Notes under the pieces: generated by a model | What the model was told of the DNA's origin: nothing | Seen by the model: the letters and a program-made list of their open reading frames with translations, nothing else | Database searches by the model: none | Position numbers and translations under genes: made by a program | From: Actinomycetota bacterium | GTDB lineage: Bacteria; Actinomycetota; Acidimicrobiia; Acidimicrobiales; Ilumatobacteraceae | NCBI GenBank assembly: GCA_005800965.1 | Contig: SYEA01000083.1 | Coordinates: forward strand, 1 to 26,922 | Reading direction: 5' to 3' | DNA length: 26,922 nt | Part shown: positions 7,600 to 15,085 of the stretch, piece after piece | Numbering within the stretch: the first letter of the stretch is position 1 | Layout: every line of letters starts with the position of its first letter

Positions 7600-8922
7600 A
7601 TGCTCGGCGGCGATGTGCAACGCGAACTTGATCGCTTGCGTGAGGGGCCACTACGGCTCGCTTACCTCACTTATCGGGGCAAACCCCACGTGGGTGGCCA
7701 AGGCGTCTACACCCGTCATCTCACCAAGGCGCTCGTCGATCTTGGCCACCATGTCGAGGTTTACGGCGGGCAGCCCTACCCCGTGCTTGACCCCCGGGTT
7801 GAGTTGCACCAGTTGCCGAGTCTCGACATTTTCAACGATCAGTTTCCGGGGCGATTTCCGGCCTATTGGGAATTAAACAACTGGCCGAACACGCTTGAAG
7901 CGCTCTACTTTCTTAAAGGAACTTTTGCCGAGCCGCTCACTTTCAGCCTGCGCGCCTACCGCGCTCTGCAAGGTCGAGTTAATGACTTTGATCTGGTACA
8001 CGACAACCAATGTCTGGGCAAACATATTTTGTCGATTGAAAAGATCATTCCCACCATCGTCACACTGCATCACCCAATAACCAAAGATCGCAAACTCGAG
8101 ATGCAGCACACCAAGAATTATTGGAAACGGCGTGGCATCTCGCGCTGGTATTCGTTTGTAAAAATGCAGGGCAAGGTGGCCAGCCGCCTACCACGCATCG
8201 TGGTGGTGAGTGAAAACTCCATCGCCGACATCCACACCGATATGAAGGTGTCGCTTGACCGTATGCGACTAGTGCCGGTCGGCGTCGACCCCGACTTGTT
8301 CAAGCCGATTCCATCCGTGGCACGTAAACCTCATCACCTCATCACCACGGCTTCGGCCGACGTTGCGCTGAAAGGTCTGGCATACCTGTTGGAAGCCGTC
8401 GCCAAACTGCGTACCGAGCGCGACGTTCACCTCACCATCATTGGCAAGCCCCGGGCCGGCGCAAGTGCCGACCTCATTACTTCGCTTGGGCTGAGCGACT
8501 GCATCACCTACGTATCAGGGGTCAGCGATGAACGCATCGTCGAGCTCTACGCCGAAAGCACGCTGGCTGTTGTGCCCAGCCTCTACGAAGGTTTCAGCCT
8601 GCCGTCGATCGAAGCAATGAGCACCGGCATCTGTCTCGTAGCCACGACTGGTGGTGCGCTTCCCGAGGTAACGGGTCGCGACGGCGACACCGTGTTGTCG
8701 TGCCCGCCCGGGGATGCCGACGCTCTCGCGGCTGCGTTGCGGCGTGGTCTTGATGACGAACAACTACGGGCCAAGATCGGTGCTGCTGGTCGCACCAGAG
8801 TGGTCGAGCGTTGGTCGTGGCGCCACTGTGCGTCACTCACCGTGGATCAATACCGTGAAGTCCTCATGATGCCCCACAATGTTGCCAAGGTTCACCGTCG
8901 CCTCGAGCAGAACGCTCGTTAA
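7600..8922 (+). CDS. GT4-family glycosyltransferase
   Basis: The 440-residue protein has the GT-B layout of GT4 retaining glycosyltransferases. The N-terminal domain opens with RLAYLTYRGKPHVGGQGVY, whose Gly-rich loop is typical of acceptor and donor site entry. The C-terminal domain carries the E-x7-E signature in EGFSLPSIE (Glu330, Glu338), followed by GGALPEV. No membrane segment is present, so it is cytosolic or peripheral. The donor and acceptor cannot be told from sequence. It starts 25 bases after the epimerase gene and ends 12 bases before the methyltransferase/toroid fusion, so it is co-transcribed with both. The 300 bases from 7861 hold about 48% GC by hand count, lower than the surroundings. 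Confidence 0.93.
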   Translation: MLGGDVQRELDRLREGPLRLAYLTYRGKPHVGGQGVYTRHLTKALVDLGHHVEVYGGQPYPVLDPRVELHQLPSLDIFNDQFPGRFPAYWELNNWPNTLEALYFLKGTFAEPLTFSLRAYRALQGRVNDFDLVHDNQCLGKHILSIEKIIPTIVTLHHPITKDRKLEMQHTKNYWKRRGISRWYSFVKMQGKVASRLPRIVVVSENSIADIHTDMKVSLDRMRLVPVGVDPDLFKPIPSVARKPHHLITTASADVALKGLAYLLEAVAKLRTERDVHLTIIGKPRAGASADLITSLGLSDCITYVSGVSDERIVELYAESTLAVVPSLYEGFSLPSIEAMSTGICLVATTGGALPEVTGRDGDTVLSCPPGDADALAAALRRGLDDEQLRAKIGAAGRTRVVERWSWRHCASLTVDQYREVLMMPHNVAKVHRRLEQNAR

Positions 8923-8934
8923 CGGGGTTTCACC

Positions 8935-10725
8935 ATGCTGACCATTCGCTTTGATCGCCTGCCCATCAACGAGCACACACTGTTTCTCGACGCTGGTGCT
9001 GGTTTCGGTCGACACGCCTACGAGGCCGCACGGCGCGGCGCGACCGTCATTGCTCTGGATTATGGCCACGACGAAGTAACTGCCACGCGCAATACCTTTG
9101 CGGCAATGGCCATGGCGGGCGAGATTGACTCGTCACGCTTTGGTGGCACGATTCGCGGCGACGCCACACGACTTCCATTTGCTGATGCAGCGTTCGACTG
9201 TGTCGTTACCAGTGAGGTGCTCGAGCACATCCACGACGACCGTGCCGCTCTCAGTGAATTGGCTCGCGTACTCAAACCCGGTGGCACGTTTGCGGCAACG
9301 GTGCCGTCATACTTTCCAGAAAAAATCAACTGGATGCTTTCTGACGAATACCACGCACCATTCGTGCCGGGTGGCCACGTGCGCATCTACAAAGCCAGCG
9401 AACTTCGCCAACGACTCGCCGAAAGTGGCCTGCAACTCGCAAGCCGCCACCGCTCGCATGGTTTGCACTCGCCCTACTGGTGGTTGCGTTGCGCCGTCGG
9501 GCCGGCTCGAGACGACCAACCACTCGTGGCTGCCTACAAAAAGTTGCTCGAGTGGGACATCATGAAAGCACCACTCATTACACGCGCACTTGACACGGTG
9601 CTCAGCCCGGCAATCGGCAAATCGTTCGTGCAGTACGCCACGAAGCCGACAGCCCTCACCGCCAACCCTGCTATCAACTCCTCCACTAACTCTTCTCACA
9701 CTGCCCAGCGCATTCGCACCGAGCCATTCGTCGGCGTGCCCACTCGTAACGAACTGCACGCCACAGCCGCATGGATTGCTTCGCTGCAACTCCCCAGCGG
9801 CATGATTCCGTGGTTCACTGGCGGGCACTGCGACCCGTGGAACCACGTCGAAACCACCATGGCGCTCGATGTGATGGGGTTTCACAGCGAAGCGCGCCGC
9901 GGGTACGAATGGCTGATGGCCACCCAACGAGACGACGGTTCGTGGCACAACTACTACAACAATGACGGATCCATAAAGGACTCAAAAATTGACTCCAACG
10001 TGTGCGCCTATGTTGCCGCCGGCGTGTGGCACCACTGGCAGTGCTCAGACGACCTGGCCGCAGTGGAACGTTTCTGGCCAATGGTTGAACGCGCAATGAG
10101 CTTCGTGTTGAACATGCGGCGCAAAGACGGCACCATCTTGTGGGCCAAAGAAGTGGACTCCGAACCGTGGTCGTATGCACTCCTCACCGGATCAAGTTCG
10201 ATTCGACATTCGCTGCACTGTGCAGCAAACGTGGCGGCCCTACTCGGCGAACCACGACCACTGTGGCGCGCAGCAGCCGATGCGATCGACGCAGTCATCA
10301 ACCACTCGCCAGATTCATTTGAACCAAAAGACCGCTGGGCGATGGACTGGTACTACCCCGTGCTTGGTGGCGCACTCGTCGGTGATGAAGCCAAGATTCG
10401 TCTGCACGATCAATGGGACTCCTTCGCCATGCCCGGTTGCGGCGTTCGTTGCGTGAGTGACGAACCGTGGGTGACGGCGTCTGAGACAGCAGAGTGCGCA
10501 ATTGCCTACAGCGCAATCGGCGATCAACAGACCGCCAGCGAGCTGCTCGCGCTCACCTCATTGCATCGCCTGCCAGACGGTTCGTACCTCACGGGCATCG
10601 TGTATCCGCAGCGCATCGCAGTCCCCGCCGACGAAGTCAGCGCCTATACGGGTGCCGCTGTGATTTTGGCAGCAGACGCACAACTCCAGTTGTCACCCGC
10701 CCACAGGCTCTTCACCCACCACTAG
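8935..10725 (+). CDS. Fusion: class I SAM methyltransferase plus alpha-toroid (prenyltransferase/squalene-cyclase-like) domain
   Basis: Residues 1-175 form a class I methyltransferase (Methyltransf_11 type): motif I DAGAGFGRH at 19-26, an acidic post-I residue in ALDYG, and EVLEHIHDD near 94-102. A Ser/Thr/Asn-rich linker spans about 236-262. Residues 270-585 have repeated helix and Trp/Gly patterns (ASLQLPSGMIPWF, ATQRDDGSWHNYYNN, RRKDGTILWAKE, LPDGSYLTGI) like the alpha/alpha toroid of prenyltransferase and squalene-cyclase proteins, but no DXDD acid motif is seen. I recall such domains annotated 'prenyltransferase' in actinomycetes without known activity. It follows the GT4 by 12 bases. 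A GGGG stretch at 8924-8927 may serve as a weak ribosome-binding site. Function unknown. Confidence 0.85.
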   Translation: MLTIRFDRLPINEHTLFLDAGAGFGRHAYEAARRGATVIALDYGHDEVTATRNTFAAMAMAGEIDSSRFGGTIRGDATRLPFADAAFDCVVTSEVLEHIHDDRAALSELARVLKPGGTFAATVPSYFPEKINWMLSDEYHAPFVPGGHVRIYKASELRQRLAESGLQLASRHRSHGLHSPYWWLRCAVGPARDDQPLVAAYKKLLEWDIMKAPLITRALDTVLSPAIGKSFVQYATKPTALTANPAINSSTNSSHTAQRIRTEPFVGVPTRNELHATAAWIASLQLPSGMIPWFTGGHCDPWNHVETTMALDVMGFHSEARRGYEWLMATQRDDGSWHNYYNNDGSIKDSKIDSNVCAYVAAGVWHHWQCSDDLAAVERFWPMVERAMSFVLNMRRKDGTILWAKEVDSEPWSYALLTGSSSIRHSLHCAANVAALLGEPRPLWRAAADAIDAVINHSPDSFEPKDRWAMDWYYPVLGGALVGDEAKIRLHDQWDSFAMPGCGVRCVSDEPWVTASETAECAIAYSAIGDQQTASELLALTSLHRLPDGSYLTGIVYPQRIAVPADEVSAYTGAAVILAADAQLQLSPAHRLFTHH

Positions 10726-10741
10726 ACAATTTTTTATCTGG

Positions 10742-11377
10742 TTATCTGCTGGTGCGCTGCAGCACACGCAACGAACCGCTGCGCGAGCGCTCAACGAATC
10801 TTCCTGAGTGCAGCGCCGGCAAATAGATCTCTTCGAACGGCGCCTGACCACCGTCGGCTGGATCTTCAAACACGTCGTGGATTACGAGCAATCCGTCTAT
10901 CGCCACATGCTGGGCCCACGCTTCATAGTCGCCGCGCGCCACTGCTCGCGCGTGGCCACCATCAACAAAACACAGCGCCAGGGGTTCTCTCCAAGCGGCG
11001 CCAATTGAGTGCGAGTCACCCACACATTCGCGCACCACATCGCTCAAACCAGCGCGCTGCATCGTTTGGCGAAAAAAAGGCAACGTGTCGATTCGACCCT
11101 GCGTATTGACGATCTCTGGGTCATGCCATTCCCAACCCGCTTGATTTTCTTCTGAGCCACCGTGATGATCAACGGCATGCAACACCGTTCCCCACTCACG
11201 CGCAACGGCACCCAGCCACACCGTGGATCGACCGCAATACGAACCAACTTCGACCATGGGTAAACCGGGTAGGGCTTCGCATGCCGAGCGAGCCGCCACA
11301 AATAATGCGTCTCCTTCTGCTTCAGGCATGAAACCCTTGGTGGTGAGTGCGATAGTGCGCAACGTGGAATCCAGCAT
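10742..11377 (-). CDS. Class I SAM-dependent methyltransferase (Methyltransf_24 type)
   Basis: The 211-residue protein has motif I VEVGSYCGRSTVWLG, an Asp after strand two in HAVDHHGG, and LCFVDGGHARAVARGDYEAW as motif IV with following helix. This is the pattern of the small-molecule O-methyltransferases (Methyltransf_24). The ATG at 11377 is chosen because homology begins right after it and the upstream frame runs into the divergent tesB gene. Its end lies 16 bases from the end of the methyltransferase/toroid fusion, in convergent orientation. The two may act in the same uncharacterised pathway. Substrate unknown. An inverted repeat sits immediately upstream of the start. Confidence 0.85.
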   Translation of the reverse strand: MLDSTLRTIALTTKGFMPEAEGDALFVAARSACEALPGLPMVEVGSYCGRSTVWLGAVAREWGTVLHAVDHHGGSEENQAGWEWHDPEIVNTQGRIDTLPFFRQTMQRAGLSDVVRECVGDSHSIGAAWREPLALCFVDGGHARAVARGDYEAWAQHVAIDGLLVIHDVFEDPADGGQAPFEEIYLPALHSGRFVERSRSGSLRVLQRTSR

Positions 11378-11393
11378 GTTCGTTAAAGCGAAC
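11378..11393. repeat. Inverted repeat at the methyltransferase start
   Basis: GTTCG and CGAAC flank a six-base spacer TTAAAG, directly against the ATG of the minus-strand methyltransferase. It could be an operator or a short 5' hairpin. With five-base arms, chance is not excluded. Confidence 0.25.
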
Positions 11394-11425
11394 GCTACCG
11401 AGCAGACTTCTGCCAACATAGAGGG

Positions 11426-12295
11426 GTGGCAACGACGCAACAGCCGCTCGACGACCTCGTGGCACTGCTTGACGTCGAGCAGATTGAAGTCAACATTTTT
11501 CGTGGCCGCAGCCCTGACGAAAATCGCCAACGCGTATTTGGTGGACAAGTTGCCGGCCAAGCACTGATCTCGGCTGCTCGCACCATCGATCAAGCGGGGC
11601 GAGAAGTGCATTCGTTGCACGCCTACTTCGTGCGTCCAGGTGACCCGACTATCCCGATCTTGTACGAAGTGGATCGCCTGCGCGACGGCACGAGTTTTTC
11701 CACACGACGAGTCATCGCTATTCAACACGGCAAGGTGATCTTCAACTTGCAGGCCAGTTTTCATGCTGCAGAGCCTGGGCTCGACTATCAACTCACAATG
11801 CCCACCAATGTTCCAGCACCAGAGTCACTGCCCGATTTCAAAACTCGCATGGAGCCGTACAAAAAACAACTTGGCGAGTGGTACGACCGACCACGACCAA
11901 TTGATGTTCGCTATGTCGACACCGACCCGGCATCACGCGACGGCAACCCCCGCCAGGGCCAACGGGTGTGGATGCGCGCAGATGGCAAACTGCCGACCGA
12001 CAGTGTGTTGCATGCCTGCATCGTTACCTACGCCAGCGACATGACCCTGCTCGACACCGCATTGTTGCCACACGGCATCGGCTGGACTGACGGCTACGTA
12101 CACAGGGCGAGCCTCGACCCCGCCATGGGGTTTCACCGACCGTTTCGCGCCGATGATTGGCTGCTCTACGACCAGACTTCGTTCTCCACCTCGAGCGCGC
12201 GCGGGTTGGCTGGTGGTTCAATTTTTTCGAGCAACGGCGAGTTGGCCATCTCAGTCGTACAAGAAGGACTCATACGCTTAGTCGGCAAGCGATAA
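11426..12295 (+). CDS. tesB: Acyl-CoA thioesterase II
   Basis: TesB hydrolyses medium- and long-chain acyl-CoA to free fatty acid and CoA in the cytoplasm. The 289-residue protein has the double hot-dog pattern: FGGQVAGQALISAARTI in the first repeat and LDPAMGFHRPF, WLLYDQTSFSTSSARGL and VQEGLIR in the second. The catalytic Asp in LDPAMGFH, the hydroxyl residue in the TSFSTSS stretch, and the Gln of VQEG match the E. coli triad. It starts at GTG 11426, with 48 bases between it and the divergent methyltransferase. It is followed four bases later by crtZ, so the two are probably one transcript. A link to carotenoid esterification is possible but unproven. Confidence 0.93.
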   Translation: MATTQQPLDDLVALLDVEQIEVNIFRGRSPDENRQRVFGGQVAGQALISAARTIDQAGREVHSLHAYFVRPGDPTIPILYEVDRLRDGTSFSTRRVIAIQHGKVIFNLQASFHAAEPGLDYQLTMPTNVPAPESLPDFKTRMEPYKKQLGEWYDRPRPIDVRYVDTDPASRDGNPRQGQRVWMRADGKLPTDSVLHACIVTYASDMTLLDTALLPHGIGWTDGYVHRASLDPAMGFHRPFRADDWLLYDQTSFSTSSARGLAGGSIFSSNGELAISVVQEGLIRLVGKR

Positions 12296-12299
12296 ACCA

Positions 12300-12803
12300 A
12301 TGTTGAGCCTCAATAATTTCTTTCTCGCTGCATTTGGTTTTCTTGGCATGGAGGCAATCACCTATCTGGTGCATCGATACGTGATGCACGGCGCACTTCA
12401 CAGTTTGCATCGCAGCCACCATCGCAATGCCGCTGCGGCATTTGCCAAAAAGGCCCCCGAGCCAAACGATGTTTTCCCAATGGCTTTTTCGGTGCTGGTC
12501 ATCGGTGGTGTCTCTTTGGGCTTCAACATCAGTGGTGCAGCGTGGCTGCTGCCCGTGCTCGTTGGTGTGACCGTCTATGGCATCGTGTACACGATCATTC
12601 ATGACGGCATCATTCACGGCCGTATTCGCTGGATGAAGCGTGTGCAATCTGACTGGTCAACTTCGTTGGATACAGCACACCGAGAACATCATCGAACGAA
12701 TGGTGAACCATACGGCATGCTGTTTCCTTCACTCACAATGCAACGCAGTATTACGACAGCGGATTCTGACCATCCCACGAGCCCGTCGACCCGAACGGCG
12801 TAA
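12300..12803 (+). CDS. crtZ: Carotenoid 3-hydroxylase, CrtZ family
   Basis: The 167-residue membrane protein has the four His clusters of the non-haem di-iron hydroxylase family: HRYVMHG (HX4H), HRSHH (HX2HH), HDGIIHG (HX4H) and HREHH (HX2HH). With GEPYGMLF and matching length, this points to CrtZ rather than a sterol or fatty-acid hydroxylase, though those share the His pattern. CrtZ adds 3-hydroxyl groups to beta-ionone rings, as in beta-carotene to zeaxanthin. Four hydrophobic stretches are visible. It follows tesB by four bases and overlaps the CrtA-like gene by 53 bases tail to tail. No crtB, crtI, crtY or crtE lies in the window, so the substrate carotenoid comes from elsewhere. Confidence 0.85.
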   Translation: MLSLNNFFLAAFGFLGMEAITYLVHRYVMHGALHSLHRSHHRNAAAAFAKKAPEPNDVFPMAFSVLVIGGVSLGFNISGAAWLLPVLVGVTVYGIVYTIIHDGIIHGRIRWMKRVQSDWSTSLDTAHREHHRTNGEPYGMLFPSLTMQRSITTADSDHPTSPSTRTA

Positions 12804-13434
12804 AACGCGCAAACATTTCTTCGCCGTACCAGCGTTCGGTGCGGGTACGCGCCACTACCCGATGATGTTCGGGCTGACGGTGGGCAAAATTGTTCATCGC
12901 TGCAACGTCACGCCAGATGCTGAACGTGCCCAGCCGCAAAATTGGCGCTTCGCCAACGCCCACAACAGCGAGCAACCCATCGCTTTGATGTAACTCTTCG
13001 TCGATCACCGCAGCATCACGGCTGAACGCCCGCCACGAACGAGCCCGAATATTGGCACGCGTTATGAACACCACGGGGCCCGGTACTACTTGCGTACCGG
13101 CATCATGCATCAACTGTGGAATCTGCACTCCGTGCCACGACCCGTGTCCACCCGCACCACGCAACTTCACGTGCCACGATTCGGCCAAGCCGCGTCGCGA
13201 GCCCACCCGGGCGATATGTGCATCAGCCGATTGCTCATCATTGAACAAACAAAACAAGGCTGTGCGACCAAACTCGGTGCCAGGCGCCGTGCTTGAACCT
13301 TTGCCTGTGCCCAGCACCCGCAAAAACTGCAGACCTTCGGTCTGGCGATAACGAACACGATCAAACACCAGCGCTGGCACCATGCCCGCAGCGTGCCTCC
13401 AACGCAACAGGTGAAACGTCGCTATCAAAGCCAT
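12751..13434 (-). CDS. CrtA-like (spheroidene monooxygenase family) protein
   Basis: The 227-residue protein resembles CrtA of purple bacteria in overall layout: an N-terminal strand-and-helix opening, LRVLGTGKG, the central KLRGAGGHGSWHG region, TRANIR, VGVGEAPILRLGTFSIW and RWYGEEMFARF near the end. CrtA is a haem-dependent monooxygenase that puts a keto group at C2 of acyclic carotenoids. The ATG at 13434 is preferred over an upstream ATG because homology begins with MALIATFHLLRW. It lies opposite crtZ, with a 53-base convergent overlap, and only 22 bases from the divergent PlsY-like gene. Substrate cannot be set; a relative acting on another lipid or carotenoid is possible. Recognition is from memory of the CrtA pattern. 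Confidence 0.7.
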   Translation of the reverse strand: MALIATFHLLRWRHAAGMVPALVFDRVRYRQTEGLQFLRVLGTGKGSSTAPGTEFGRTALFCLFNDEQSADAHIARVGSRRGLAESWHVKLRGAGGHGSWHGVQIPQLMHDAGTQVVPGPVVFITRANIRARSWRAFSRDAAVIDEELHQSDGLLAVVGVGEAPILRLGTFSIWRDVAAMNNFAHRQPEHHRVVARTRTERWYGEEMFARFTPFGSTGSWDGQNPLS

Positions 13435-13442
13435 GTCTGCCT

Positions 13443-13448
13443 TACAGT
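13443..13448 (+). promoter_or_regulatory. Candidate -10 element for the PlsY-like gene
   Basis: TACAGT ends eight bases before the ATG at 13457, in the 22-base gap between divergent starts. The spacing fits a leaderless transcript. No equally good hexamer is seen for the opposite gene. Confidence 0.4.
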
Positions 13449-13456
13449 GTGTCTGC

Positions 13457-14080
13457 ATGTCTGTTGCATTACTCGTCATTGCAATCGGCTATCTGTTGGG
13501 CTCAATACCCGTGTCCGACATCGTGGCCCATCGTGCAGGTGCACCAAACCTGCGTGATGTGGGCGACCAGAACCCCGGTTTCTGGAATTCGCGCACCGTT
13601 TTCTCGCGAAACCAATCGCTTGCCGTCTTTATCGGCGACTTGCTGAAGGGTGTGCTGTCGGTGGTGATCGCCCAAGAACTTTCTGATCGATGGCAGGTGT
13701 GGTTTCTTGCTGCAGGTGCTGCCATGATCGGGCACGGCTGGCCGCTCTTTGCGCGTTTCAAGGGTGGCCGCAGTGTGCTCACCTGGGCCGGTGCGGCAAT
13801 CGTGCTGAGCCCATTGCCCGCAGCGTTTTGCTTGTTGTTGATCGTGTTGTTTTGGGCAGCCACTCGCGATTTCAGCCACGGTGTGCGCATCGGTGTGGTG
13901 TTGTACCCCTTCGCCCAGTGGTATGCCGACGGTGTGTGGTGGGCAGCCGCAACCGGTGCCTTGATGTCAATTATTGGTGTGCGCTTTGCAATGGCAATCG
14001 GTATCGACTCAGTAGTGGCGGCCACGCCACTGTCGCGATGGCGCAACAGTGCCACGCAAGACGACGACCCAAGCGAATAG
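13457..14080 (+). CDS. PlsY-like membrane acyltransferase, divergent
   Basis: The 207-residue protein has the PlsY topology with about five membrane segments. Motif 1 is GYLLGSIPVSD, and motif 3 is GHGWPLFARFKGG. Motif 2, normally GSGNxGxTN and used to bind glycerol-3-phosphate, reads GDQNPGFWN. The later GGKGVAT stretch reads GGRSVLT. PlsY transfers acyl groups from acyl-phosphate to glycerol-3-phosphate at the membrane. The altered loop suggests a paralogue with another acceptor. The ATG at 13457 is chosen because residues before it are not hydrophobic. It is flanked by a CrtA-like gene and a carotenoid-type GT2, whose 3' end overlaps it by 72 bases. Confidence 0.8.
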   Translation: MSVALLVIAIGYLLGSIPVSDIVAHRAGAPNLRDVGDQNPGFWNSRTVFSRNQSLAVFIGDLLKGVLSVVIAQELSDRWQVWFLAAGAAMIGHGWPLFARFKGGRSVLTWAGAAIVLSPLPAAFCLLLIVLFWAATRDFSHGVRIGVVLYPFAQWYADGVWWAAATGALMSIIGVRFAMAIGIDSVVAATPLSRWRNSATQDDDPSE

Positions 14081-15085
14081 ATCAGCCACAGGCGACAACC
14101 AGTAGCCAACACCAGCGCGCTCATACGCGCGACGTGCACCAACCAACGTGCCCAGACGCACCGCGAACAACAACATCGTGAGCGGCGTCGCCACCCCACC
14201 AAACACCAACCACAGGGGTGCCACCACGCTGATTGCTGTTATTGCCGCATCTCCGGCTTGTCGTCGGCGGCTATCAACACCAGTCAGCGAGAGTGATCTG
14301 CCCCACCCGCGCCAGGTGTCAGCGAAACCGTCAAACATCTGCACCGTCAACAATGTGGTGCCATCGAACATCTCTACCTGCTTGCCTTCGGCTACGAGCA
14401 TGCGCACCAACGCAATATCTTCGATGATTGACCCGCGCACGCGTTCGCACCAACCGTTGTTGACGGCGTCAGCACGCCGAAACACCATGCACTGGCCATT
14501 GGCAACTGCATCTTTTGTCGCACGTCCGGCACCAGCACCGTGTCGGTAAACCAGCGACGTGAGCATCGCCGCATGCAACCATTGGCTGCTGCGCGACGTA
14601 GTGCGAAATCGTGGTGCCACCGTGCCCAGTGCGGCGCCCGACTCCACCAGTGCACACACTGCGGCTTGCGGAAGTTCTGTGCTTGGTCGAGCGTCGGCAT
14701 CGAGTGTCACCACCACATCACCTGTTGCAGTGGTAATGCCCTGCTGCAGGGCCCAGATTTTGCCAACCCAGCCTTCAGGCAACGGCTTGCCAGCAACCAC
14801 CGTGGCGCCGTGATTGCGAGCAATCAACGCGGTGTCATCGCTCGATTCGTCATCGACGACGATGATTTCATAAACACCAGGTGCGTTGCGCAACGGTGCC
14901 AGACACTGCGCTAGTCGACCTGCTTCGTTGCGAGCCGGAACGATCACGCTGATGCGCACGGCTGTGGCTTCACCACTGTGCAGTCGTCGGCCACCGCGCG
15001 CTGCACGCCACAAACGTGGAATCACTACGACGAGCGTCGCAGCTTCAACTACAACGAGAATCCACCACCAGGTTGGCGGGTTCAC
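14009..15085 (-). CDS. GT2 glycosyltransferase of the CrtQ/CruC/HpnB type
   Basis: The 358-residue protein begins with a membrane segment (about residues 8-24), then a GT-A catalytic domain with SVIVPARNEAGR, VDDESSDDT, PLPEGWVGKIWALQQG and DADARP. The W.GK..A...G pattern is shared by CrtQ/CruC carotenoid glycosyltransferases and the hopanoid-associated HpnB. Further membrane segments close the C-terminus (WLVFGGVATPLTMLLF, YWLSPVADLFAWVVVL). The GTG at 15085 overlaps the amidase TGA by four bases (GTGA); this start is preferred to a GTG at 15115. It could glycosylate a hydroxyl- or carboxyl-carotenoid, but a hopanoid or other lipid is not excluded. The 3' end overlaps the PlsY-like gene by 72 bases. 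Confidence 0.85.
   Translation of the reverse strand: MNPPTWWWILVVVEAATLVVVIPRLWRAARGGRRLHSGEATAVRISVIVPARNEAGRLAQCLAPLRNAPGVYEIIVVDDESSDDTALIARNHGATVVAGKPLPEGWVGKIWALQQGITTATGDVVVTLDADARPSTELPQAAVCALVESGAALGTVAPRFRTTSRSSQWLHAAMLTSLVYRHGAGAGRATKDAVANGQCMVFRRADAVNNGWCERVRGSIIEDIALVRMLVAEGKQVEMFDGTTLLTVQMFDGFADTWRGWGRSLSLTGVDSRRRQAGDAAITAISVVAPLWLVFGGVATPLTMLLFAVRLGTLVGARRAYERAGVGYWLSPVADLFAWVVVLRGTVAPSRQWRGRHY

Noticed and set aside
9307..9948. Open frame of 213 codons on the minus strand opposite the methyltransferase fusion
   Set aside because: No domain, no promoter-like site, and it lies inside the fusion gene.
10730..10735. T6 run after the methyltransferase fusion as an intrinsic terminator
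   Set aside because: No stem of useful length precedes it on the plus strand.
13489..14202. Open frame of 237 codons on the minus strand opposite the PlsY-like gene
   Set aside because: Antisense to a membrane protein with matching motifs; it would also overlap the GT2 end in another frame.
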